A DNA stretch of 64,000 nt from Pseudomonadota bacterium (GTDB lineage: Bacteria; Bdellovibrionota; UBA1018): contig JAIXQO010000002.1 in the NCBI GenBank assembly GCA_027485695.1, positions 248,001-312,000 on the forward strand, read 5' to 3'. Made by a program: the position numbers and the translations under genes. This document shows, piece by piece, positions 55,353 through 63,324 of this stretch. Positions within the stretch are counted from its first letter, which is position 1. Each line of letters begins with the position of its first letter. The notes below the pieces were generated by a model. It was not told the origin of the DNA, did no database searches, and saw nothing but the letters and a program-made list of their open reading frames with translations.

Positions 55353-55437
55353 ATCATCTTCTTGTTGACCTGGGCGGCCGGATCACCGAGCCGCCCAAGT
55401 AAGAAAAAAGGTTTCGATCAGCGGCGCATTTCGACCA

Positions 55438-56166
55438 TTATCCCGGCCCTGCAACCAGTCGTATGAATCCAAGCGCCAAGAGAGTAATTGCTAGGGCTGG
55501 ATTCGCTCTCCAAATCAATACCATGACGAAGATGACGATCGCTAAAATCACCATCAAAATGAGGATGTCTGTCACGAGATCATCGTTGGACGAGACGGTT
55601 TCATCCGCTTTTTCGAGCAGAGATTTTAGGTGGCTGCGCGAAAGAGTGTTGCTGGAATCTCTGACCACGTTTGCCAGATTCTGTCCTACTTGATTTTGAC
55701 CAGATCCATCGATGCTTGATCCGACTGAGGACACACCTCGCGCTATATCTGAAAAATACTCGCTTACTTCCCGAATTTCACCCGAAGAAAGTCCGTCCGC
55801 CGAATGGATGGGGTAATTTTCTTGAGCGAGCACTTGCATCTCTGACTCTCCAGAGCGAGTAGAAAGTCCTTCGAGTCGAGCACTAAAATCAGAATCGCTC
55901 ATATCGTCTAACTTACGCTGCGCAAAATGAATCAATCGACGCGACAACTTGAGCGCTCTACGAGACCTTAAGGGTGAAATTTTTTGATAGTTCGCCTCGA
56001 GTTGCGCTCGCACTATTGAAAAAGACTCGCCTCTCATTGCGAGCTCAATCATTTCTTCCTGACTTGCCATGGCTGGTGCCGCGATCTGAACGATGTAGGC
56101 GCCTAAGACTATTAACGAGAGTGCTGACTCTCGAATGGATTTCCATCCCTGGTTGAAGCGTAACAT
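55438..56166 (-). CDS. Exported protein with a C-terminal membrane segment
   Basis: About 242 residues from ATG 56166; a longer start 48 bases upstream is possible. The signal peptide region is ALSLIVLGAYIVQIAAPAMAS. Next comes a helical, charged domain, then near the C-terminus two hydrophobic stretches (LVTDILILMVILAIVIFVMVLI and ALAITLLALGFIRLVAG), so it probably is anchored in the inner membrane by its C-terminal part. Ser/Asp/Gln-rich linker SVGSSIDGSGQNQVG. Family unknown. Confidence 0.72.
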   Translation of the reverse strand: MLRFNQGWKSIRESALSLIVLGAYIVQIAAPAMASQEEMIELAMRGESFSIVRAQLEANYQKISPLRSRRALKLSRRLIHFAQRKLDDMSDSDFSARLEGLSTRSGESEMQVLAQENYPIHSADGLSSGEIREVSEYFSDIARGVSSVGSSIDGSGQNQVGQNLANVVRDSSNTLSRSHLKSLLEKADETVSSNDDLVTDILILMVILAIVIFVMVLIWRANPALAITLLALGFIRLVAGPG

Positions 56167-56348
56167 CTGATCAAATACCCCTTTGAAGAAAAAAAAATTC
56201 CTATACGATTGCACTCGACTCCACTGTGTATCAAAAACATTTAGATTTTAAATAAAACGGCTCAATGAAAAGAAAATGTGCGGACAAACTGTCCAGGTCA
56301 AAAGCCCTGATCCGCTGAGTAATCTGAATAGGAGAAACGATCTACGCC

Positions 56349-57185
56349 ATGGACTTCTTCCCGACGCTTAACTGGAATTCCACTCGCCACCGTCTCCTGC
56401 TGACCGCGCCTCATTCGGGCGAAACCATTCCACCCGAAGCAAGCTGGCTGCAAGACGTTCCAAACTCCGTACTTCTGATCGATCCGGACCGGTTCGTGAA
56501 TGAGCTCTATGGCCCGGCCGCAAGAACGCTCGATTTGCCGTTTCTCTTCACCCACGTTCACCGTTACGCGGCCGACTTGAATCGCTATCCGCTCGACGTC
56601 GATCTGGCCTCGGTCGAGGGTGCATCAAATCCGGCTGGAAAATTCACACACGGATTCCACTGGGTTGAGACCACGCAGGGCCACCGGCTCATCAAAAACC
56701 CGATTTCCGCGGAAACCCACCAAGCCATCGCGCATCACTACCACGATCCGTTCCACGCACGGATCGAAGCGAAACTATTTGATCTTCGCGCCGCTCATCC
56801 TGGACAGAAAATCTATCATCTGGATCTCCATACGATGCCCTCTCGCGGTAGTGAGTCGCACACGGATAGTGGAAAAATGCGAGCTCAAGTCGTGCTCTCC
56901 GACTGCGAGGGCCAGAGCGCGCTCCGCCCCTATTTCGAACTCGTCAAAAAAGCGATCCTTGCACAGGGATTCGAACTCGCCATCAACGACCCTTACAAAG
57001 GGGGGCGCATCACCCAGCGCTATGGCAAACCCGAGATTGGTGTCGAAACACTGCAGATTGAGCTGAATCGGATGATTTATATGGATGAATCCACCCGAGA
57101 GCGTTCTTCGGAGTTCGAAATCGTGCGCGAAAAATTGACGAAAATGATGAGTGCCATCGTCGACGGAATTCCGTCACTTCCGTAG
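56349..57185 (+). CDS. N-formylglutamate amidohydrolase-like protein
   Basis: 278 residues. LLTAPHSGETIPPEA near residue 18 and LFTHVHRYAADLNRYPLDVD are the N-terminal metal/substrate motifs of the FGase (HutG) family, and IYHLDLHTMPSRGSESH is the conserved LDLHS-type metal block; GRITQRYGKPEIGVETLQIELNR is the C-terminal signature. The family hydrolyses N-formyl-L-glutamate to glutamate and formate in histidine degradation, but members also act on other formyl amides. No hut genes are adjacent. It uses AGGAG placed at long spacing before ATG. Confidence 0.92.
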   Translation: MDFFPTLNWNSTRHRLLLTAPHSGETIPPEASWLQDVPNSVLLIDPDRFVNELYGPAARTLDLPFLFTHVHRYAADLNRYPLDVDLASVEGASNPAGKFTHGFHWVETTQGHRLIKNPISAETHQAIAHHYHDPFHARIEAKLFDLRAAHPGQKIYHLDLHTMPSRGSESHTDSGKMRAQVVLSDCEGQSALRPYFELVKKAILAQGFELAINDPYKGGRITQRYGKPEIGVETLQIELNRMIYMDESTRERSSEFEIVREKLTKMMSAIVDGIPSLP

Positions 57186-57262
57186 AAACGACAGAATTAT
57201 ACTGATTTAATGTAACAAGGTACTTCTCTCGTTTTACCAATTCGTCATGGTAGAATGAGAGT

Positions 57263-58168
57263 ATGCAGTGGGTCTCGCACCATTTTTTAAAACTCTTCGC
57301 CCTTCTGCTGGTCTCACTTGCTTCGGCGTCCTATGTCCCCGTCGCGTATTCGGCTCAACCGGGTTGCACCGCAACGATCAGCAAGCCGGAGGACGCGCGC
57401 ATCGGTATGCTCGTGCGATTGGTGTCCAATCAAGAGCTCCTCGTTAGTGACCACTACCTTTTGGGTAAACACGAAGCGATCTTCGACTGGATCGAACTGA
57501 ACTACGGAAAAGTACAAAAAATCCTTTGGAGCGGAGAACTCGAAATTAAATCCTCGCCTGGGGCACCTGATTTGATTTTGCGCGCCAACGAAACCTCCTC
57601 TTTCGCGTATTCAAAAGTGGTGAAAAAAGATCCCCTCGCTCCGGGACCAAAACCGGTTCTGGCGCTTAAAGGGTTTCTAGATCTCCATCCCAACAGCCGA
57701 ACCGCGGCGACCGAGTACATCCCCCATCATCCGGATTACGAACGAATCGACATTGAATTCTCTCAGCACAAGCTCGCCGACGTTCGCCATGATTTGCGTG
57801 GGCTCGCCTCAAGAATTTTCAGTGCTATTTTGATTTTTGAGAACGAGTTCGGTGATATTCCCACTCACATGACCTTGGAGGAATTCGTTTGCCGCGAGCT
57901 TGAACTCACTCCAGGCCACTTCTTAGGAGAGCTACAGAAACTCGATCGAACCATCGAATATCTGGAGCGCCGACTTGGTCGGAGTTTCAACCGTGAGTCG
58001 GTCATTGAATCTGCTTCAAAGACTCTGAACTCCAAGCAGGTGAACTTACTGCAAACCAGATTAACCCTCAATAAGTTGAAAAAATTCATGGATGGGTTCG
58101 AGGACTACGTGGTCGCCTACCAATTGGCGAATCCTCCCAAGGTCCTGCTGTTGTCCTTTCCTCGATAA
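57263..58168 (+). CDS. Exported helical protein of unknown function
   Basis: 301 residues with a signal peptide (LFALLLVSLASASYVPVAYS). The mature part begins QPGCTATIS. Its first part has beta segments (RIGMLVRLVSNQELLVS) and its last 90 residues contain a coiled-coil-like helix (LGELQKLDRTIEYLERRLG, LLQTRLTLNKLKKFMDGFE). Family unknown. GAGAG lies close before ATG. Confidence 0.74.
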   Translation: MQWVSHHFLKLFALLLVSLASASYVPVAYSAQPGCTATISKPEDARIGMLVRLVSNQELLVSDHYLLGKHEAIFDWIELNYGKVQKILWSGELEIKSSPGAPDLILRANETSSFAYSKVVKKDPLAPGPKPVLALKGFLDLHPNSRTAATEYIPHHPDYERIDIEFSQHKLADVRHDLRGLASRIFSAILIFENEFGDIPTHMTLEEFVCRELELTPGHFLGELQKLDRTIEYLERRLGRSFNRESVIESASKTLNSKQVNLLQTRLTLNKLKKFMDGFEDYVVAYQLANPPKVLLLSFPR

Positions 58169-58274
58169 AACCGCGCTGAACCCGCGAATCCCCTCGTCAA
58201 GCAGTGTCCGAAACGACTCAATTACATATTTTATATTTGTTTAATAAAATTAAAAATGAGGGCGAGGGATAGTT

Positions 58275-59159
58275 ATGACACTCAATCCAAGAAGCGGGAT
58301 TGCTTCGATGATTGTATTTTCGGCAAGTTTTTTTGCGTTGAGCTCGTGCCAGCAGGAATTTGCGTTCCAACCGCACCAAGCGATCGCACAAACCGAGACC
58401 ATTCAATTTACGACGGCGGACCTTCCGCCACTCAATTCCGACATCTGTCAGACCAATCCAGAAGCAGACGCTTGTAACCGCGATCCTGAGGTCACCACTC
58501 CAGGCGTGGTCACGGTGCTCTTTACGATGAGTCAGATTCCGCAAGGTGCGGCATCCCTCATCATCGGTAACGCGATCAAGTACGCAAGCCCGGTGAAAAA
58601 TCCGCGCGTCTTGTTCTTGAAGGACTCCGCCACTCATGGCGAAGACGAGGGCGATGCCGACTACATCAAGAACGTCTTACTCGCCGGCTACAACGTTGAG
58701 TACCGCGAGATTCCCGCGGGAGGACTTCCTCTCGACTATACGTTCAGTAAGGACCTCGTGATCGTTAGTAACCCAGGGCACCCGCTCTCGGATCCCCAAA
58801 CGTTGACGACGCTCGAGGCTTTCAAAGGTGGTGTAATCCTTCTGGGAGACGACCTGGCACAAGGTGCTAGTTTCTCGGTTGAGGACTTCACGGGCATCAC
58901 GTTCCGCGATAACGGGGCCGCGATTTCCTGCGGCGGCAATACGTTCGCCTACGACAACCTTCTGGGCTATTCCTATCAAATTGAAATGAATACGGAGTTC
59001 CTCCCAGGCCTCTCCGATCAGTACAAGAATTACACGTACGGGAACGATATCGACATTGGCGAAGCCCGATCCGGCACGCAGGTGCTCGCTTGGGCCAAAG
59101 CCGACGCTTCGACTTGCGATATCGGCAGCATCCCTTCCATCGTTCGCCGCGAGAAGTAG
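58275..59159 (+). CDS. Lipoprotein with class I glutamine amidotransferase-like fold (tentative)
   Basis: 294 residues. Signal peptide ASMIVFSASFFALSSC gives lipobox LSSC. Residues about 105-190 (VKNPRVLFLKDSATHGED, YIKNVLLAGYNVEYREI, DLVIVSNPGHPLSDPQTL, LEAFKGGVILLGDDL) have the alpha/beta pattern of a class I glutamine amidotransferase or DUF4159-type fold without the catalytic Cys being evident. The C-terminal part is Asn/Asp/Gly-rich with two cysteines (ISCGG, STCDIG). Anchored lipoprotein; ligand unknown. Confidence 0.78.
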   Translation: MTLNPRSGIASMIVFSASFFALSSCQQEFAFQPHQAIAQTETIQFTTADLPPLNSDICQTNPEADACNRDPEVTTPGVVTVLFTMSQIPQGAASLIIGNAIKYASPVKNPRVLFLKDSATHGEDEGDADYIKNVLLAGYNVEYREIPAGGLPLDYTFSKDLVIVSNPGHPLSDPQTLTTLEAFKGGVILLGDDLAQGASFSVEDFTGITFRDNGAAISCGGNTFAYDNLLGYSYQIEMNTEFLPGLSDQYKNYTYGNDIDIGEARSGTQVLAWAKADASTCDIGSIPSIVRREK

Positions 59160-59190
59160 ACGGTCACTCACATTTTCTTCTTCCTATTCG

Positions 59191-59225
59191 ATCGCGTCTC
59201 GGAGAAATAGTCTCCGAGGCGCGAT
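59191..59225 (+). terminator. Strong hairpin between the lipoprotein gene and the next gene
   Basis: ATCGCGTCTCGGAGA and TCTCCGAGGCGCGAT pair over 15 bp (one G-T) around AATAG. The T-run is weak (TTTC), so it may be an RNA-stabilising structure or a moderate terminator. Confidence 0.65.
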
Positions 59226-59255
59226 TTCGCGTTTCTGTCACTGAGGTTACTTCCT

Positions 59256-59540
59256 ATGTTCATCGAAACGGAATGCGGCACTGAGATCGAGATCAAAGAT
59301 TGCTCTGGAAAAGAGATCGATCCCTCTTTTAAGCCGGTTCTCGAGGCCGAGGGAGCTCGAGTCCGCTATTTCTACCGGGACGGCTCGATCGGCCAAGCGA
59401 CCCAAGAAGGCGACGGCAATTTCTACATCGAAAAGACCTGCATCTTGAACCGTAAGAAACCGGCGGCTTCGACCAATAAATTCTCGAATGAATATTCCAA
59501 GGCTCGTCGCCTCGCCAAAACCGGCAAGAAATCTTCGTAG
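59256..59540 (+). CDS. Small cytoplasmic protein of unknown function
   Basis: 94 residues, no signal peptide. FIETECGTEIEIKDCSGKEID, AEGARVRYFYRDGSIGQATQ and NFYIEKTCILNR contain three cysteines and beta-strands; the tail is Lys/Arg/Ser-rich (KARRLAKTGKKSS), nucleic-acid-binding-like. GAGG precedes ATG. Family unknown. Confidence 0.65.
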   Translation: MFIETECGTEIEIKDCSGKEIDPSFKPVLEAEGARVRYFYRDGSIGQATQEGDGNFYIEKTCILNRKKPAASTNKFSNEYSKARRLAKTGKKSS

Positions 59541-59565
59541 GCACGTCCGCCACAGCGCTGACACT

Positions 59566-59587
59566 GGGCATTTTCCGCCCCTTTTTT
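59566..59587 (+). terminator. Short terminator after the 94 aa gene
   Basis: GGGC (59566-59569) and GCCC (59577-59580) with loop ATTTTCC precede TTTTTT. The stem is short, so strength is doubtful. Confidence 0.45.
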
Positions 59588-59654
59588 GACTGACCATTCG
59601 TCCTTTAAACTGAAACGAGCGAGCTTCTCTACTACGCTCGCTTGAGGACGAAAA

Positions 59655-61676
59655 ATGGCGACGATCTCAAACGACTACCCCACGCAACGACGCACGGTTG
59701 ATGAACTTGAGCAGGACTACGAGCTCACCAAGAAACGTCTCAAAGACGCTTCCGAAACGCGCGAAGCGCGAATGGAGAGCAACTACAAGCGCGGACTACA
59801 AGAAGCCGAAGAACGCACTGACAAAACCGCGAACACCCTCCGCGATGAGTTCGTCAAAAGCAACAGCGCCGCTCGAGAGAACGATCGCGCCGCTCGCTCA
59901 GAGCTGACGAAGACTCACTATGACCGTCTCGGACGTATCCAGGAACAAGCGGACACGAATCGCAAAGCGGCCGCCCACCATATCGAACAACTCGAGAAAA
60001 CCTCGAGAACCGACGCCGAACGAATGAAAGATCTCCAAAACCACTACGAAGCTCGCTTGAATCGGAACAACGAGGACCGAATGAAAACGCTCGAAGAAAG
60101 CGCGCGTAAACTCAACGATTCGAACGGTCGCGTCATGCGAGCCGCCGGTACCTACACCGAAGCCGAATATCAAACGGTCCGCAGTGACGCCGAAAAAGCC
60201 ATGGCGCAAGCGCGCGAAGACTCCCGAAAAGCCCGAGCCGAAACGGCGAACGCCGTCGAAGCTGCCGAAGATCGCACCCGAACGATGCAATCCAAGTACG
60301 AAAATGACGGCGACGATCGCACCGCCCGCACCCAGCAGACGTACGAAGAGAAACTCAAGAATAACGCTGAATCCGAGCGACGCTCGCGCGAAACGGAAAC
60401 CGAACAGCTCCGCAAGCAAATCAAGGATTTCGCGGCTCAGGACAAATTGTTTGGCAAGGATCTGAACGAGGCGCGCGCGCGTACCATCCGCGAGACCGAG
60501 GGTGAATACAGTGACCTTGCGGTAAATCAAGAGATCGCGTTTCGAGACGAGCTCAACCATCAAAAAAGCCTCGAGCGATCCTTGGAGCGAAATCTCAACC
60601 GCAACTTCGACGACGCACTCCGCGAAAAAGAAGGCAAACAAGCGTTAGCCATCAAGCGCATCACGGCGGAGACCCAAGATAATCTTTCTCAAACTCGAAA
60701 TGAATTCGATCGCGCGATTTCTGAAACAAAAGTTTCCCATGAGCACGAAAAAGACTCGATGAACCGAACGTTCTCCGCGCAACGCCAGACGCAGTTGGAG
60801 AATACGACTCGCGCGCTCGACAAACAGGCCGAGGCGTATCGAAACGCGATGTCTCAATCCAACCAATCCAGTACCTATCGAAACGATGAATTGGAAAAAC
60901 AGAACCGGGACCTCCTCACGACCCAAGATCCTTCCAAGGTTTCTGCCGGCGTTGAAAACAAAATTCGAGAAAAAGTCGCCATCGACTACGACAAGAGACT
61001 GAACGCTGAACGCGATCGCAACTCCGCCCAGGCCGCTCACACTCGAGGTGAATATCAGGAGCGTTTTGACCAAGTGATCATGGACAAGAACCGCTCCGTC
61101 GCAGGCGCGCACCGCCAGGCGCTGACGACGCAAACGGAATTGAATCGACAGTTCACCAACGTGATCGATGAACTCGAATACTCCAAGCAGCAAGCACTCA
61201 AAAATGCGAATGATACGAATACCAAGATCGTCGACACCACTCGCAAGAACTCCGAGCGTGCGCTCGTCGCCCAAGCGCACCAGAGTTCCGAAACCGGAGC
61301 AGAACGTGATCTCAATAATGAATTACGCCTAAAAGCCCTGCAAGAAGATCATGATTTCGCAGACCGCCAGACTCGGCGCGAATACGCCGTCCGCATGAAC
61401 ATCGCGCAAAAGGATTTCGAGCGTAAACTCACCGTTCAGCGCGAAGATTACGAAAACCAGATCGATGACCTCAAAAAAACGCTTTCTACATTCCAACGCG
61501 ATTCTGACAAACGAACCGCTCAGCTCCTCTCCGAGCAGGAGCGGGCCTCGGGCAAGAAGATCGCCGAACTCGAAAGCCAGATGAAACAACGAGAAAAAGT
61601 TCAGCAAAGGTCTTACGAAGAAGAGCTCGATAAGGTAAAGAGAGCCAATGCCCTTCTTCTCTCCAAGAAAAGTTAA
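59655..61676 (+). CDS. Long continuous coiled-coil rod protein
   Basis: 673 residues with no cysteine or tryptophan and almost no proline beyond the first few residues. It is built throughout of Lys/Arg/Glu/Asp/Gln-rich heptads (LEQDYELTKKRLKDASETRE, EQLRKQIKDFAAQDKLFG, RKLTVQREDYENQIDDLKK, KIAELESQMKQREKVQQRS). Length as an uninterrupted coiled coil would be roughly 90 nm by the usual rise of 1.5 Angstrom per residue. Such proteins can act as filament-like cytoskeletal elements or scaffolds; no signal peptide or membrane helix is seen. GAGGA lies before ATG. Its last 29 bases overlap the start of pyk. Confidence 0.85.
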   Translation: MATISNDYPTQRRTVDELEQDYELTKKRLKDASETREARMESNYKRGLQEAEERTDKTANTLRDEFVKSNSAARENDRAARSELTKTHYDRLGRIQEQADTNRKAAAHHIEQLEKTSRTDAERMKDLQNHYEARLNRNNEDRMKTLEESARKLNDSNGRVMRAAGTYTEAEYQTVRSDAEKAMAQAREDSRKARAETANAVEAAEDRTRTMQSKYENDGDDRTARTQQTYEEKLKNNAESERRSRETETEQLRKQIKDFAAQDKLFGKDLNEARARTIRETEGEYSDLAVNQEIAFRDELNHQKSLERSLERNLNRNFDDALREKEGKQALAIKRITAETQDNLSQTRNEFDRAISETKVSHEHEKDSMNRTFSAQRQTQLENTTRALDKQAEAYRNAMSQSNQSSTYRNDELEKQNRDLLTTQDPSKVSAGVENKIREKVAIDYDKRLNAERDRNSAQAAHTRGEYQERFDQVIMDKNRSVAGAHRQALTTQTELNRQFTNVIDELEYSKQQALKNANDTNTKIVDTTRKNSERALVAQAHQSSETGAERDLNNELRLKALQEDHDFADRQTRREYAVRMNIAQKDFERKLTVQREDYENQIDDLKKTLSTFQRDSDKRTAQLLSEQERASGKKIAELESQMKQREKVQQRSYEEELDKVKRANALLLSKKS

Positions 61677-63141
61677 AATCGTTGCTACTCTCGGCCCTGC
61701 ATCCAAAACCGTTGACCAAATCGAAAAGCTGATCCGCGCCGGCCTTGACGTCGCGCGTCTCAACTTCAGTCACGGCGATCACAACTTTCACCGCTCCCTC
61801 ATCGAAAACGTTCGCGAAGCGTCAAAACGCGTCGGTAAGCCCGTCGCCATCATGCAAGACCTTCAGGGTCCTAAGATTCGCTGCGGCAAGCTTCCTGAAA
61901 AAGGCATCGAGCTTAAAAAAGGCGACAAGGTCCTCCTCTACCCGGAAGGCTCCACCCCGAAAACTCCGACCACCGGAAAAATCCTTCTCCCGATCTCGAA
62001 CGAAATCGCTTTGTCGGTTTCAAACGACACCTCCGTCGGTAAGAAAATTCTTTTTGACGACGGCAAGCTCTGCACGGTCATTCGATCGATCGCTCCACCC
62101 GAGATGGTCGTCGAAGTCGAAGTCGGCGGAAAACTCACGAGCCACAAGGGCATGAACCTTCCCGGCACGCCGCTCACCATTCCTTGCCTGACCGAGAAAG
62201 ACATCGTCGATCTCCAGTTTGGCCTCTCGATGCACGTCGACGCCGTCGCGCTCTCGTTCGTTCGCTCCGCGCACGACATCGAGGACCTTCGCGCCCGTAT
62301 CAAAAAATTCTCAAGCCATCATCCACTGATCGTCGCAAAAATCGAACGCGAAGAAGCGATCACCTCTCAACACTCGATCATCGAAGTCACGGACGGCGTT
62401 CTCGTCGCTCGCGGTGATATGGCAGTAGAGATCGGTGCTGAACGCGTTCCGACCGTACAGAAAAACCTGATCCACGCCTGCAACGAACTCGGCGTTCCAG
62501 TGATCACGGCAACGCAGATGTTGGAAAGCATGATCTCCTGCCCAACGCCGACACGCGCCGAAGCAAGTGACGTCGCAAACGCCGTGTTTGACGGTACTGA
62601 CGCGGTGATGCTCTCCGGCGAAACCGCCGGCGGTCAGTATCCGATCGAGTCGCTCGAGACGATGGCACGCATTGTTCAGGAGAGCGAACGCTCCAAAGAA
62701 CTTTACACCGGCCCACAGGGCATTCTCCCCATGGCGGGCTCGACGGTTGATTCGATCGAGTTTAGCGCGTCGCGGATCGCGAATCACGTCGGCGCCGTCG
62801 CGATCACCACGATCACTCACTCAGGAGTGGCAGCTCGTTCTCTGGCAAAATTTCGCCCGGACACGAAGATCGTGGCAATCACCGAGAGCGAAGACGTTCT
62901 CCGCTCACTTGCATTTGTTTGGGGCGTTCAAGGCTTGACGATTCCGAAGATCGTCGGCACGGACGATATCTTTGCTGTCGTCGAGAACGTGCTCACGGAG
63001 AATGGACTCGCCGATCCCGAGGATCTCGTCGTGGTGACCGCCGGCGTTCCGACGCTGGCACGCGGCACGACGAACATGATCAAGGTGCACCGGGTCGGGG
63101 TTCCTCCCTTGAAACGCACTCCTCGCACTGCTAAATCCTAA
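61648..63141 (+). CDS. pyk: Pyruvate kinase
   Basis: 497 residues. KIVATLGPAS, VARLNFSHGDH, IMQDLQGPKIRCG (the Mg/ADP region), the DGVLVARGDMAVEIGAERVP block with the catalytic Lys/Glu/Asp surroundings and TATQMLESMI are family motifs; the C-domain has TITHSGVAARSLAKFRPDT and GTTNMIKVHRVG. It transfers phosphate from phosphoenolpyruvate to ADP in glycolysis. The ATG lies inside the end of the coiled-coil gene, so the two are translationally linked and probably in one operon; AAAGAGAG lies upstream. Confidence 0.97.
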   Translation: MPFFSPRKVKIVATLGPASKTVDQIEKLIRAGLDVARLNFSHGDHNFHRSLIENVREASKRVGKPVAIMQDLQGPKIRCGKLPEKGIELKKGDKVLLYPEGSTPKTPTTGKILLPISNEIALSVSNDTSVGKKILFDDGKLCTVIRSIAPPEMVVEVEVGGKLTSHKGMNLPGTPLTIPCLTEKDIVDLQFGLSMHVDAVALSFVRSAHDIEDLRARIKKFSSHHPLIVAKIEREEAITSQHSIIEVTDGVLVARGDMAVEIGAERVPTVQKNLIHACNELGVPVITATQMLESMISCPTPTRAEASDVANAVFDGTDAVMLSGETAGGQYPIESLETMARIVQESERSKELYTGPQGILPMAGSTVDSIEFSASRIANHVGAVAITTITHSGVAARSLAKFRPDTKIVAITESEDVLRSLAFVWGVQGLTIPKIVGTDDIFAVVENVLTENGLADPEDLVVVTAGVPTLARGTTNMIKVHRVGVPPLKRTPRTAKS

Positions 63142-63146
63142 GCGAC

Positions 63147-63285
63147 CCTAAAAATGATTTTCTTGCCGGGCCCTTTCGGCGCTCACGCATAGTCGAAAAA
63201 TCGGAAGGATTGCCGATTTTCACGCGTGCGAAGCATGCGCCCAAAGGGTTTCGGACAGGAGTCCGAAATAAAAGTCATTTTTAGG
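63147..63285 (-). repeat. Structured element copy 1 between pyk and mutS
   Basis: Bounded by an 11 bp perfect inverted repeat CCTAAAAATGA (63147-63157) / TCATTTTTAGG (63275-63285). Inside, CCCTTTCGGCGC (63171-63182) pairs 11 of 12 with GCGCCCAAAGGG (63237-63248). Two hairpins lie on the plus strand: AAAATCGG-AAGGATTG-CCGATTTT (63197-63220) and TTTCGGAC-AGGA-GTCCGAAA (63249-63268). The plus-strand fold is a three-way junction. Read on the minus strand it is collinear with the element at 54553. Confidence 0.78.
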
Positions 63286-63324
63286 ATCGAACGATTAACA
63301 TCCGATCGAGGTTGATGCTATCCC

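Noticed and set aside
58218..58637. 139 codon minus-strand frame opposite the 58275 lipoprotein gene
   Set aside because: No start signal or motif; the plus-strand frame has a signal peptide and lipobox.
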